NCBI GenBank assembly: GCA_902613995.1
Contig: CACMJG010000004.1
Span: 1-64,000, forward strand
Reading direction: 5' to 3'
DNA from: an uncultured Alphaproteobacteria bacterium
GTDB taxonomy: Bacteria; Pseudomonadota; Alphaproteobacteria; Methylaequorales; Methylaequoraceae
Length of the DNA stretch: 64,000 nucleotides
Under the pieces are notes generated by a model. The model saw nothing but the letters and a program-made list of their open reading frames with translations, searched no databases and was not told the DNA's origin. The translations under genes and the position numbers were made by a program. This document shows positions 51,573 through 61,525 of the stretch, piece by piece. How positions within the stretch are numbered: position 1 is the stretch's first letter; the number at the start of each line of letters is the position of its first letter.

Positions 51573-52406
51573 TTATTTTCTAAATTTAGAGGCTTCATAA
51601 AAACCAAGTATTCTAAATTTGGATGAAAAACTTTTAAGAACTTTCAATGCTTTCTTAAAGCTTCCGTTGTCAGGATGCGATTCAACATCAATTATAAAAG
51701 AAAACTGTTTAAAATCTTTATTTACAAAAAAACTTTCTAATCTTGTTAAATTGATACTGTTTTCTGCAAAACCTCCCAAAGCTTTATATAAAGATGCTGG
51801 AATATTTTTCGTATTAAAAACAATAGATGTGATTACCTTTCGATCCATATTTATTTTTGGACTACTCTTTGAAAAAACTAAAAATCTAGTTATATTATCT
51901 CTTCTGTCTTGCAGATTTTTTTTTAGTATTCTTAGTTCATAAATTTCAGATGCTAGCATGGATGCAATTGCAGAAATATCTGAATCCTCACTATCCCTTA
52001 CAAATTTTGCTGCCCCTGCCGTATCAATAAAATTTACGGGTTCCAGTTTCAATTTCTCAATATTAGCTCTACACTGCGACAAAGCATGAGTATGACTATA
52101 TACTTTGTTAATATTTTTTAATGAAACGTCTTTTTTTGTCATAAGATGATGTTCAACCTTGTGATAATGTTCAGCAACTATTTTTAATTCAATTTTCTCT
52201 AACAACAAATGCATATCAGCTACTCTTCCTGCAATATTGTTTTCAACTGGTATTAAAGCAAGATTCGCAGCTCCTTTAGAAACTGCATCTAGAGTTTTCT
52301 GGAAAGTTTCACATGGTAAAGTTTTATAAGTCCGATAAAATTTTCGACAAACTAAATCTGAATAAGCTCCGTCTATGCCCTGAAATGAAACTATTTTTTT
52401 TTTCAT
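51573..52406 (-). CDS. pheA: Prephenate dehydratase
   Basis: PheA converts prephenate to phenylpyruvate. The 277-residue protein has FQGIDGAYSD, ALIPVENNIAGRVADMHLLL, SHTHALSQCRANIE, DTAGAAKFV and DRRDNITRFLVF, then an ACT regulatory domain (about 185-275) that normally binds phenylalanine. It is the monofunctional type with no chorismate mutase domain. It follows kdsB by 12 bases. Confidence 0.93.
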   Translation of the reverse strand: MKKKIVSFQGIDGAYSDLVCRKFYRTYKTLPCETFQKTLDAVSKGAANLALIPVENNIAGRVADMHLLLEKIELKIVAEHYHKVEHHLMTKKDVSLKNINKVYSHTHALSQCRANIEKLKLEPVNFIDTAGAAKFVRDSEDSDISAIASMLASEIYELRILKKNLQDRRDNITRFLVFSKSSPKINMDRKVITSIVFNTKNIPASLYKALGGFAENSINLTRLESFFVNKDFKQFSFIIDVESHPDNGSFKKALKVLKSFSSKFRILGFYEASKFRK

Positions 52407-52418
52407 GATTAAGGCTGA

Positions 52419-53165
52419 TTAAAAATTATTTTTTTTAAAATGCAATCTTATTTTTTTCAAATCTTCTATTGTGTCAACACTCGGAGGATTATGTCCAACT
52501 TTAACGAGTTTTATTTTGTAATTATTATCCATTGCACGCATTTGCTCTAAATTCCTCTCTTTTTCACGTTTAGATTGTAAAAGAGATACAAACTCTTTTA
52601 AAACATTGGGTTTATAAATATAAACACCTATATGATGATAAATATTTTTTGTACAATCTACTGTTCTCATAAAATCTAATGCAAAACCCTCGTCGTAGTC
52701 ATCAAGAACAACTTTCGCTTTAACAATATTGTTGTCATTGATTTCTGAATCTTCCAAATCGCAAACTGCCGAACCTATGTCAACTGAATCATCTGAAAAA
52801 AGCTTAGTTGTTTTTTCTAATAAGTCTTTTTTAAAAATTGGTAAATCACCTTGAAGATTTATAATCAAATCGAAATCTTTATTTAGAATTTCATAAACTT
52901 CGTAAACTCTGTCAGTACCACTTTTGTGTGAAGATTTAGTCATCATTGCTTCTAAATTATTTTTTTCACATTCATTGTAAATTTCGCGACTATCAGTTCC
53001 AACTATGACCCTTCCCATTTTTAAATTCTCTGCATTTTGTGCTACTCTAACAATCATTGGTAATCCACTAATATTCCTTAACAGCTTTTTTTTTAGTCTA
53101 GAAGAATCTATTCTTGCTGGGATGATAATAACTGTATTTAAGGTTTTTTTATTTTTGATGGTCAC
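52419..53165 (-). CDS. kdsB: 3-deoxy-manno-octulosonate cytidylyltransferase
   Basis: KdsB activates KDO with CTP for lipid A/LPS assembly. The 248-residue protein has IIIPARIDSSRLKKKLLRNISG, GTDSREIYNEC, SGTDRVYEV, LIINLQGDLPIF, HHIGVYIYK, LEQMRAMDNNYKIK and SVDTIEDLKKI. All are family motifs. Its presence implies a Gram-negative envelope with KDO. It is divergent from the cytochrome c gene. Confidence 0.94.
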   Translation of the reverse strand: MTIKNKKTLNTVIIIPARIDSSRLKKKLLRNISGLPMIVRVAQNAENLKMGRVIVGTDSREIYNECEKNNLEAMMTKSSHKSGTDRVYEVYEILNKDFDLIINLQGDLPIFKKDLLEKTTKLFSDDSVDIGSAVCDLEDSEINDNNIVKAKVVLDDYDEGFALDFMRTVDCTKNIYHHIGVYIYKPNVLKEFVSLLQSKREKERNLEQMRAMDNNYKIKLVKVGHNPPSVDTIEDLKKIRLHFKKNNF

Positions 53166-53209
53166 AATATTTGTTAATTTATATAATAATTTATAACTTC
53201 ATAATAAAA

Positions 53210-53710
53210 ATGAACAAATATTTTTTGCCTGTAATATCAATATTTATTTTATTCCAAACTTTTCACATTTTTGATGAAATATTTTTTAAGGAAAAAAATC
53301 AAAAAGATAAGGGATACATAATTATTAAAAGCACAGAACAAAAAAATGAGATTGAAAAAGAGGAAATTAAAGAAAGAGTTGATATAGATTTATTATTACA
53401 AACAGCAAATATTGAAAAAGGAATTAAAATTTCCAAACAATGTTCAGCTTGTCATGATTTTAGCAAAGAATTAAAAATCAAAACCGGTCCGCCACTATGG
53501 GGAATTGTTGACAGAAAAACTGCTATTATTTCTGATTTTTCGTATTCAGAGGCTTTAACTAATTTTAAAAAGTTTTGGACCGTTGAAGAACTTTTTTATT
53601 TTTTAGAGGAACCAAAAAAATATATCGAGGGTACAAAAATGATTTACAGTGGAATTAAAAAAATAGAAGATAGAATAAATTTAATTTCCTATTTAAGATC
53701 TTTAAATTGA
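53210..53710 (+). CDS. Membrane-anchored cytochrome c (CycM type)
   Basis: The ATG at 53210 gives 166 residues: an N-terminal membrane anchor (YFLPVISIFILFQTFHIF), a charged linker, then one heme c domain with CSACH and GPPLWGIVDRK, and a distal Met in EGTKMIYSGIK. It resembles CycM-type cytochromes of alphaproteobacteria, which pass electrons from the bc1 complex to the oxidase; the neighbourhood with kdsB-pheA is the same. It overlaps the following gene by one base. Confidence 0.85.
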   Translation: MNKYFLPVISIFILFQTFHIFDEIFFKEKNQKDKGYIIIKSTEQKNEIEKEEIKERVDIDLLLQTANIEKGIKISKQCSACHDFSKELKIKTGPPLWGIVDRKTAIISDFSYSEALTNFKKFWTVEELFYFLEEPKKYIEGTKMIYSGIKKIEDRINLISYLRSLN

Positions 53711-54489
53711 TGAGTAAAGAAAACAGAGAGTTATCTAGATTTGCAAATTCTTTTGCAGATAAAAGCCGTAAAATTTTAAAAAAAAAATTTTTAATGAAGC
53801 ATGATATTGAAAAAAAAAAGGACGGATCTTTTGTAACTAATATTGATAAAGAAATTGAATTGGTTTTTAGAGAAAAATTAAATAAAGCCTACTCTTCACA
53901 TAATGTTTTAGGAGAAGAGTTTGGATTTGATGACAAAAAAGGTGACTTTACTTGGGTGATTGATCCATTAGACGGCACTCATAATTTTATTGCCGGCAAA
54001 CCACTATTTGGCACCTTAATTTCATGTTTAAAAAAAAATATTCCGATTTTAGGAGTAATAGATATTCCTATTTTAGATCAAAGATGGAGTGGAGGGAAAA
54101 AAATTGGTGTAAAACTTAACAATAAAACATGTGATCCTTTTTGCAAAAAGAAAAAGTATGAAGATCTTATTGTATCATCAACCTCACTTTTAATGTTTAA
54201 TGATAAGCAACAGACAAGAATCAAAAATATTTATGGTAAAATTGGATTCCCTGTTTTCGGGAGCGATTGCTATTCATACGGACTTTTATTATCTGGTAAA
54301 ATTGATCAGGTAATCGAAGCTCAAATGAAACCATGGGATTTTTTAGCACAGGTAGCGCTTATCAATGAACATGGTGGAATAATTACCGACTGGAATGGCG
54401 ACGAATTAAATCATGAATCAGATGGAAAAGTTATTGCATCAATTGAAAAAAATCACCATAAAAGAACTCTGAAATATCTTAACCAATAA
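53710..54489 (+). CDS. Inositol monophosphatase family protein, HisN-like
   Basis: The 259-residue protein has metal sites VLGEEFG, WVIDPLDGTHNFIAGKPLFGT and MKPWDFLAQVALINEHGG. This pattern suits histidinol-phosphatase HisN or an inositol monophosphatase. It starts at the ATG in TGATG, overlapping the cytochrome stop; a preceding TTG is less likely. Reaction among the alternatives is not decided by sequence. Confidence 0.8.
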   Translation: MSKENRELSRFANSFADKSRKILKKKFLMKHDIEKKKDGSFVTNIDKEIELVFREKLNKAYSSHNVLGEEFGFDDKKGDFTWVIDPLDGTHNFIAGKPLFGTLISCLKKNIPILGVIDIPILDQRWSGGKKIGVKLNNKTCDPFCKKKKYEDLIVSSTSLLMFNDKQQTRIKNIYGKIGFPVFGSDCYSYGLLLSGKIDQVIEAQMKPWDFLAQVALINEHGGIITDWNGDELNHESDGKVIASIEKNHHKRTLKYLNQ

Positions 54490-54500
54490 AAAGGTAAACC

Positions 54501-56420
54501 TTGAGAAAAGTTAGTAAGTTTTTATTTATTATTTTAGCATTTTGTTTTAACCATTCTTTTAGTTTAGAATATAAACATGGGATAGCCATGCATGGAGATC
54601 TAAAATATCCCAAAGATTTTAAAAAATTTGATTATGCAAGCGACAATGCCTTTCAAGGTGGCACGATAAAACTCTCCTCTATAGGGACATTTGACAACCT
54701 GAACCCATATATATTAAAAGGTGTTGCTGCTTGGCAAACAACGTATCTATTTGAAACACTTATGAAGTCTTCATTTGATGAGCCTTTCAGCCAGTACGGT
54801 CTAATAGCTGAAAGTGTAAAAATCCCAGATAACAGATCCTGGATCATTTTTAAAATAAGAAAAATAGCTAGATTTTCGAATGATGAAAAAATTAAACCTG
54901 AAGATGTAATATTTTCATTTAACACACTAATTTCCAAAGGTCATCCAATTTATAAGACTTATTATGGTCAAGTAGATAAGGTTGAGAAAATTTCTGAAGA
55001 CGAAGTAAAATTTTCCTTTAAAGGCGATCCTAACCCAGAGTTACCTTTAATTATTGGTTATCAACTTCCAATTTTCTCTAAAAAATACTGGGAGGGAAAA
55101 GATTTTGATAAAACTACTCTCAACCCACCCCTCGGTAGTGGCCCATATTTAGTCTCAGATCTAAAGCCTGGGAGAAGTTTAACGTTGCAAAAGAATCCAA
55201 ATTACTGGGGAAAAAATATTAATGTTAACATAGGACGATTCAATTTCGATACGATTCACACTGACTTTTATAGAGACGAAACCGTAGCTTTAGAGGCATT
55301 CAAATCTGGAGCATATGATTTTAAACAAGAGAATTCTTCAAAAAATTGGGCAACAGCCTACAAATTTGACGCAGTAAAGGAAGGAAGGGTCAAAGTTGAA
55401 GAAATAAAATATTTTAGACCTAGTGGTATGCAGGGTTTTGCGTTCAACATGAGAAAATCAATATTCCAAAATAGGAATGTTAGAAAAGCCCTTGGTTATG
55501 CATTTGACTTCGAGTGGTCTAATAGAAATTTATTTTACAATGCTTATACTAGAACTAAAAGTTTCTTTGACAACTCTGATCTCTCTTCACAGAGTCTACC
55601 GAGTAAAGAAGAATTAGTTATTCTAGAAAACTACAGAGGAAAGATTCCTGATGAAATTTTTACTACTGTATTTTCGCCGCCTAGTACCGACGAAGAAAAT
55701 GGGTTAAGAAACAATTTAAGGATGGCAAGAAGATTATTAAAACAAGAGGGATGGGTTATAAAAGACGATATACTTACTAAGGAAGAAACTGGTGAGATTT
55801 TCAAATTTGAAATTCTTTTAAGATCACCCCTATTTGAAAGAATTGTTCTTCCGATGAAAAGAAATTTAAAAAAATTAGGTATTGAGGTTTCAATAAGGAC
55901 TGTTCAAGACGATTCTCAGTACATAAGAAGACTCGAAGATTTTGATTATGATATGATCGTTGTAAATTATGGATCTATAATATCTCCAGGAAACGAACAA
56001 AAAAATTATTGGGGGTCTTCTACAGCTGACCAACAAGGGAGTCCAAATTACATGGGAGTAAAAAATCCTGTACTCGATGAAATTATTGATAAACTGATAA
56101 GTGCAAAATCGAGGAAAGAGTTGGTTACTTATACAAAGGTTCTCGACAGAATTTTATTGTTCAATTACTACCTAATTCCCCAATTCCACATTGGTCATTA
56201 CAGAGTGGCATATTGGAATAAAATATCCAGACCATCTATTTCTCCAAAATATGACTTAGGTTTTGATTTCTGGTGGTTTGATCCTAAAAAAGCTCAAAAT
56301 TTGCCTAACAAAAGTCTCTCCAGAAACAAAGAGAATAAAGACACTAATAATTTAATTTATTTTTTTCTTTTTATTTTTTTACTATTCATCTTATGGAGAA
56401 TCAGAAGAAGAGCTAGCTGA
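54501..56420 (+). CDS. yejA: Oligopeptide-type ABC transporter substrate-binding protein, YejA-like
   Basis: The 639-residue protein starts with TTG at 54501, preceded by aaaaggt; there is no suitable ATG before the mature domain. The signal peptide is [15 protein letters not shown]. The SBP class C fold has [71 protein letters not shown] and [15 protein letters not shown]. Unusually the C-terminus has a membrane helix ([15 protein letters not shown]) and a basic tail, so the protein may be anchored in the inner membrane. Confidence 0.88.
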   Translation: MRKVSKFLFIILAFCFNHSFSLEYKHGIAMHGDLKYPKDFKKFDYASDNAFQGGTIKLSSIGTFDNLNPYILKGVAAWQTTYLFETLMKSSFDEPFSQYGLIAESVKIPDNRSWIIFKIRKIARFSNDEKIKPEDVIFSFNTLISKGHPIYKTYYGQVDKVEKISEDEVKFSFKGDPNPELPLIIGYQLPIFSKKYWEGKDFDKTTLNPPLGSGPYLVSDLKPGRSLTLQKNPNYWGKNINVNIGRFNFDTIHTDFYRDETVALEAFKSGAYDFKQENSSKNWATAYKFDAVKEGRVKVEEIKYFRPSGMQGFAFNMRKSIFQNRNVRKALGYAFDFEWSNRNLFYNAYTRTKSFFDNSDLSSQSLPSKEELVILENYRGKIPDEIFTTVFSPPSTDEENGLRNNLRMARRLLKQEGWVIKDDILTKEETGEIFKFEILLRSPLFERIVLPMKRNLKKLGIEVSIRTVQDDSQYIRRLEDFDYDMIVVNYGSIISPGNEQKNYWGSSTADQQGSPNYMGVKNPVLDEIIDKLISAKSRKELVTYTKVLDRILLFNYYLIPQFHIGHYRVAYWNKISRPSISPKYDLGFDFWWFDPKKAQNLPNKSLSRNKENKDTNNLIYFFLFIFLLFILWRIRRRAS

Positions 56421-57526
56421 TGTTAAATTATATTATTAAAAGACTTTTTCTAATTATTCCAACATTATTTGGGATATTAGCAGTTAATTTTATTATTATT
56501 CAAGCTGCTCCAGGTGGTCCAGTAGAGAAAGCTATTGCCCAAATTAAAGGTACCGAGGTTTCAGTTACAGAGAGATTTACCTCATCTGGCGGTGAACAAT
56601 TATCAAGCAGTCAAACAAGAAACAATTTTAGTTCTACTGAGAATAAATATAGAGGTTCACAAGGAATTGATCCCGACTTAATTAAAGAACTTGAAAAACA
56701 ATACGGCTTTGATAAACCACCTCTTCAAAGGTTTTTTGAAATGCTTAAAAATTATTTATTTTTTGATTTTGGAGAAAGTTTTTATAAAGATAAATCTGTT
56801 ATATCGTTGATTTTAGAGAAGTTGCCAGTCTCAATTTCATTAGGCTTGTGGACCACTTTATTTGTATATTTGATTTCTATTCCGCTTGGAATTAAGAAAG
56901 CTGTAAAGGACGGCTCAAAATTTGATGTTTATTCTTCCTCTTTAATTATAGTTGGTTATGCAATTCCAGGTTTTTTATTTGCCATTTTCCTAATTGTTAT
57001 CTTCGCTGGTGGAAGTTATTTAGATATTTTTCCATTAAGAGGATTGGTCTCAGATAATTGGGAAGAACTTTCAGTTATTGAAAAAATTGTTGACTATTTT
57101 TGGCACCTTACACTTCCTGTATTAGCAATGGTAATAGGAGGGTTTGCAAGTCTTACAATGTTAACAAAGAACTCTTTTTTGGATGAAATCAACAAGCAGT
57201 ACGTTCTGACAGCTAGAGCAAAAGGTGTTGGTGAAAAGAAAGTTCTCTATGGACATATTTTTAGAAATGCAATGCTAATTGTCATTTCTGGGTTTCCTGC
57301 AGCTTTTATAAATATTTTATTCACATCGTCTTTATTAATCGAAGTAATTTTTTCCTTGGATGGACTGGGTCTTTTAGGTTTTGAAGCTGCATTGGGTCGA
57401 GATTATCCTGTTGTATTTGGAAGCTTATATATTTTTACTTTAATTGGTTTACTTCTAAGACTGATTAGCGATTTAACATATGTTCTCATTGACCCAAGAA
57501 TTGACTTCGAAAGGAGAAGTGAGTAA
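56420..57526 (+). CDS. yejB: Peptide ABC transporter permease YejB-like
   Basis: The 368-residue inner membrane protein has the N-terminal motif [32 protein letters not shown], a variable loop (about 40-85), several membrane helices and the ATPase contact motif [23 protein letters not shown], then [17 protein letters not shown]-like region. It overlaps yejA and yejE by one base each, indicating a coupled operon. Confidence 0.92.
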   Translation: MLNYIIKRLFLIIPTLFGILAVNFIIIQAAPGGPVEKAIAQIKGTEVSVTERFTSSGGEQLSSSQTRNNFSSTENKYRGSQGIDPDLIKELEKQYGFDKPPLQRFFEMLKNYLFFDFGESFYKDKSVISLILEKLPVSISLGLWTTLFVYLISIPLGIKKAVKDGSKFDVYSSSLIIVGYAIPGFLFAIFLIVIFAGGSYLDIFPLRGLVSDNWEELSVIEKIVDYFWHLTLPVLAMVIGGFASLTMLTKNSFLDEINKQYVLTARAKGVGEKKVLYGHIFRNAMLIVISGFPAAFINILFTSSLLIEVIFSLDGLGLLGFEAALGRDYPVVFGSLYIFTLIGLLLRLISDLTYVLIDPRIDFERRSE

Positions 57527-58548
57527 TGACCTTTTCACCTTTAACAATAAGAAGACTCAAAAACTTTAGAAGTAATAAAAGAGGTTATTATTCAACTTTA
57601 ATTTTTGGCGTATTATTTTTTATCTCCATTTTTGCTGAATTTATTGCAAATGATAAACCCATCTTCGTTTTTTTTGAACAGAAAATTCATTTTCCAGTTT
57701 TTGAAAAAATTTCTGAAACCTTTTATGGAGGTGAATTTGAAACAGAGGCTGATTATAAAGATCCATATGTAAGAGATTTAATAAATAAAAAAGGATTTTT
57801 CATTATGCCTCCCGTTGAATACTCATACGATACAATCAACTATGATTTGAGGGTTCCGTCACCCTCACCACCCACCTTAGAAAATTTACTGGGAACTGAT
57901 GATCAGGGAAGAGACGTTTTAGCAAGACTCATTTATGGTTTTAGAATTTCCGTTTTCTTTGGTTTGACACTTACTATCCTGTCAAGCATTATTGGGATAC
58001 TCGCTGGCGGGATACAAGGCTTTTATGGTGGAAGAATTGATTTATTTGGACAAAGATTTATCGAGATTTGGTCTGGATTACCAGTTTTATATTTGCTCAT
58101 AATAATTTCTAGTTTTATCGAGCCGAGTTTCTGGATTCTATTATTTATTATGCTTTTGTTTAGTTGGATGTCACTTGAAGGAGTTGTTAGAGCAGAATTT
58201 TTAAGAGCAAGAAACTTTGAGTACGTCAAAGCAGCAAAAGCACTTGGCGTAAAAAATATGAAGCTTATGTTTAAACATGTTCTTCCAAATGCAATGGTTG
58301 CAACTCTAACTTTGATGCCCTTTATTCTTTCAGGTTCTATTGCCACACTAACCTCGCTAGATTTCTTGGGTTTTGGTTTGCCACCTGGATCACCATCATT
58401 GGGAGAAATGGTTTCTCAAGGAAAAGCTAACTTGCAAGCTCCATGGCTTGGTCTTTCTGCATTTATAACTCTGTCACTTCAATTAAGTTTACTAGTTTTT
58501 ATTGGGGAAGCTGTTAGAGATGCTTTTGACCCTAGGAAGGTAATTTAA
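57526..58548 (+). CDS. yejE: Peptide ABC transporter permease YejE-like
   Basis: The 340-residue inner membrane protein has a first helix (TLIFGVLFFISIFAEFIA), a long periplasmic loop typical of YejE (residues 45-125) ending LGTDDQGRDVLARLIYGFRIS, and the ATPase contact motif YVKAAKALGVKNMKLMFKHVLPNAM. It pairs with YejB. One base separates none: it directly overlaps yejB and abuts yejF. Confidence 0.92.
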   Translation: MTFSPLTIRRLKNFRSNKRGYYSTLIFGVLFFISIFAEFIANDKPIFVFFEQKIHFPVFEKISETFYGGEFETEADYKDPYVRDLINKKGFFIMPPVEYSYDTINYDLRVPSPSPPTLENLLGTDDQGRDVLARLIYGFRISVFFGLTLTILSSIIGILAGGIQGFYGGRIDLFGQRFIEIWSGLPVLYLLIIISSFIEPSFWILLFIMLLFSWMSLEGVVRAEFLRARNFEYVKAAKALGVKNMKLMFKHVLPNAMVATLTLMPFILSGSIATLTSLDFLGFGLPPGSPSLGEMVSQGKANLQAPWLGLSAFITLSLQLSLLVFIGEAVRDAFDPRKVI

Positions 58549-60129
58549 ATGAAAACTTTACTTGAGGTAAACAATCTAAACTTAACTTTTGAATTCAATA
58601 GTCAAGTTGTAAATGCTGTTAAAAAAAGTAGTTTTAAAATTAAAAAGGGAGAGTGTCTTGCAATTGTTGGTGAAAGTGGTTCTGGTAAATCAGTTACAGC
58701 TTTAACCATAATGAGATTAATAAGGTCAAATTCAAATCTTAAAATTTCAGGAAATGTAATCTATGAAAACGAAGATCTGCTTAAATTAGATGAATCTAAA
58801 CTTATAAAAATTAGAGGAAAAAAAATTTCTATGATTTTTCAAGAACCAATGACATCACTTAATCCACTTCATAACATTCAAAAGCAAATTACTGAATGCT
58901 TTGAAATAAGTGAGAAGGCGAATAAATCAAAATGCATTAATCTTTTAAAGGAAGTTGGTATTGAAAATCCAGAACAAAGACTTTCTCATTATCCACATCA
59001 ATTATCTGGAGGACAAAGACAAAGAGTTATGATTGCAATGGCAATAGCTAATAACCCTGACTTATTAATTGCTGATGAACCAACAACTGCTCTTGACGTT
59101 ACGATACAAAAACAAATTTTGGATCTATTAGATAAATTAAGAAAGAGATATAACATGTCACTTTTGCTAATCACTCACGACTTAGGAATTGTTAAAGATA
59201 TCTCTGACAGGGTTTGCGTTATGAAACAAGGAGAAATTGTTGAACAGAACAACACTAACAAAGTGTTTAATCAACCTAATCATAGTTATACAAAAAAACT
59301 TATTAACTCAAAACCAAGAGAGAAAAAATTTCAAAACAAAAAGAGTGAAGTTATTTTGTCTGTGAAAAATCTCAGTGTTTTCTACAAAAATAAAAATAGT
59401 TTTCTTTTCAAAAAAAAAGATGATTATTTTCAAGCTGTAAAAAATTTAAGTTTTCAAATCATAAAAGGAGAAACTTTAGGAATTGTTGGTGAAAGTGGAT
59501 CAGGAAAAAGCTCTATTGCACAAGCTCTAATAAAACTAGTATCTTCAGAAGGAAGTGTTTTCTTTAAAAATAAAAATATTTCAGATTTAAATGAAGAAAA
59601 ATTTAGACCTTTTCGAAAAAACATTCAAATAATTTTTCAGGATCCATTTGCGTCTTTAAGTCCAAGATTAACAATTCAAGATATAATTAGCGAGGGTTTG
59701 GAAGTTCATTATAAAGAAAAATCAAAAAAAGAAATCATAGATTTAACTAAACAAATAATTATTGATGTTGGACTTGATTATTCAATGCTTTCAAGATACC
59801 CACATGAGTTTTCTGGAGGACAGAGGCAAAGAATTGCGATTGCAAGGGCTCTTATTCTCAATCCAGAATTAATAATTCTTGACGAACCTACCAGTGCTCT
59901 AGATATGACTGTTCAATCGCAAATTGTAGATTTACTTTTGAATCTTCAGGAAAAGAAAAATCTAACCTACATATTCATTAGTCACGACTTAAAAATTATT
60001 AAAGCATTGTCTGATAAAATCATGGTAATGAAATCTGGAAATATTGTAGAATTTGAAGAGAAAAAGAAAATTTTTTCTAGACCTAAAGATCAATATACTA
60101 AGCGTCTACTTAATTCTGCATATTTTTAA
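58549..60129 (+). CDS. yejF: Peptide ABC transporter dual ATP-binding protein YejF-like
   Basis: The 526-residue protein is two fused ABC ATPases. Each half has Walker A GESGSGKS (near residues 42 and 317), signature LSGGQRQRV or FSGGQRQRI, Walker B LLIADEPTTALDV or LIILDEPTSALDM and an H-loop ITHDLGIV or ISHDLKII. It energises YejBE uptake of oligopeptides, possibly microcin-like or murein peptides. It overlaps the convergent aminopeptidase gene by 4 bases. Confidence 0.94.
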   Translation: MKTLLEVNNLNLTFEFNSQVVNAVKKSSFKIKKGECLAIVGESGSGKSVTALTIMRLIRSNSNLKISGNVIYENEDLLKLDESKLIKIRGKKISMIFQEPMTSLNPLHNIQKQITECFEISEKANKSKCINLLKEVGIENPEQRLSHYPHQLSGGQRQRVMIAMAIANNPDLLIADEPTTALDVTIQKQILDLLDKLRKRYNMSLLLITHDLGIVKDISDRVCVMKQGEIVEQNNTNKVFNQPNHSYTKKLINSKPREKKFQNKKSEVILSVKNLSVFYKNKNSFLFKKKDDYFQAVKNLSFQIIKGETLGIVGESGSGKSSIAQALIKLVSSEGSVFFKNKNISDLNEEKFRPFRKNIQIIFQDPFASLSPRLTIQDIISEGLEVHYKEKSKKEIIDLTKQIIIDVGLDYSMLSRYPHEFSGGQRQRIAIARALILNPELIILDEPTSALDMTVQSQIVDLLLNLQEKKNLTYIFISHDLKIIKALSDKIMVMKSGNIVEFEEKKKIFSRPKDQYTKRLLNSAYF

Positions 60130-61472
60130 AACCTTTTAAAAAAATCTAAAAGTGCTCTTATACCCATAGCTTCACCACCCTCATATGAACTATATTTATT
60201 GGCTCTTGTCCAAGCCATAAGATCAATATGAATCCAAGGAGTGTTCTTAACAAATTTTTGTAAAAATAAAGCTGCTGTGATAGCCCCTCCAAACACACTA
60301 TTTCCAATGTTCTTAAAATCTGCATGTTCAGAATTTAATTGATTAGAATAATTATCCCATAAAGGAAGTTGCCAAAGAGGATCTCCAGTTCTCTTCGATG
60401 AATCAATTAATTTCATAGCTAGATCATCATCATTACAAAAAAAACTCGGTACTTCTATTCCCATAGCAACTCTTGATGCACCAGTCAATGTTGCCATATC
60501 AACTATTAAATCAGGCTTACTTTCAGATGCATAAGTAATGGCATCAGCAAGTATTAGTCTACCTTCCGCATCCGTATCACCAATTTCGACAAAACTTCCT
60601 TCTCTACTCTTAACAATATCTGACGGTCTCATCGATTTTTTTGATATTGAGTTTTCAACTAAGCATAACAATAAATGTAAATCTACTTGAATTCCAACAT
60701 CACTGAACAGCTTTGCAAGACCAATACAATTAGCTGCACCTCCCATATCCTTTTTCATCAAAGACATACCAGTCCCTGTTTTGATATTTAAACCACCCGT
60801 ATCAAAGGAGACTCCTTTTCCAATAAGAACAATTTTTTTCTTATATTTTGTTTTGGACTTAAATTCGCAAAAAATTGGTTGTCTATTTGCGCTTGCACCA
60901 ATACCAACGGCTGAAATCAGAGGGAAATTATTTTCTAAACTTTTTCCCGATTTCAAATTAACCATATCAAATTTTTTCAGATACTTTTTAGCTGAATTAT
61001 AAATTTCCTTGGGACCTAATATATTTGCTGGTGTATTTATTAAATTTCTTACATAAAAATATGATTCACTAATTGATTTGATTTCTGACGATGATTCAAA
61101 ATGAATCTTTGCGTTATTTTTTTTAGTTTTCTTTTTAGACTTAAATTTATCGAAAGAATATTCAGCTAAGTGCCATCCGATAAAAAAATTGTTTATATCT
61201 GTTTTCTTACAACCAAAATACTCCATAAAAAAGTTTCCAGATTTTACAAATTTTCTAATCGCCAATCCAATTAACAATAATCTATGATTTTTTTGAAGTG
61301 TGTTAAGATTTGATATTTTTTTCAAATTGATTAATATCCCCTCTTCAGTCCTTAAAACGGAATAAGAATCAAATACTTCAAAACTTGTGTCTTTAAATTT
61401 TTTAGGAACCTGATCATCAGAAAAAAAAATAGAAATTGGAGTTTTTGCAAATTGTTTTCTTTTACTTGTCAT
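60126..61472 (-). CDS. Leucyl aminopeptidase family protein (M17)
   Basis: The 448-residue protein has an N-terminal macro-like domain (about 1-140) and the M17 metallopeptidase core: YVRNLINTPANILGPKEIY, IGKGVSFDTGGLNIKTG, MKKDMGGAA, VEIGDTDAEGRLILADAI and MATLTGASRVAMG. The NTDAEGRL-like signature holds the metal ligands. Cytoplasmic degradation of imported peptides fits the adjacent yej operon. Shorter than PepA (about 500). Confidence 0.88.
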   Translation of the reverse strand: MTSKRKQFAKTPISIFFSDDQVPKKFKDTSFEVFDSYSVLRTEEGILINLKKISNLNTLQKNHRLLLIGLAIRKFVKSGNFFMEYFGCKKTDINNFFIGWHLAEYSFDKFKSKKKTKKNNAKIHFESSSEIKSISESYFYVRNLINTPANILGPKEIYNSAKKYLKKFDMVNLKSGKSLENNFPLISAVGIGASANRQPIFCEFKSKTKYKKKIVLIGKGVSFDTGGLNIKTGTGMSLMKKDMGGAANCIGLAKLFSDVGIQVDLHLLLCLVENSISKKSMRPSDIVKSREGSFVEIGDTDAEGRLILADAITYASESKPDLIVDMATLTGASRVAMGIEVPSFFCNDDDLAMKLIDSSKRTGDPLWQLPLWDNYSNQLNSEHADFKNIGNSVFGGAITAALFLQKFVKNTPWIHIDLMAWTRANKYSSYEGGEAMGIRALLDFFKRF

Positions 61473-61525
61473 TATTTTCTTTGGAATATATATTTGTTGT
61501 TTTTAAGCAATGAAAAAGGGGATAC

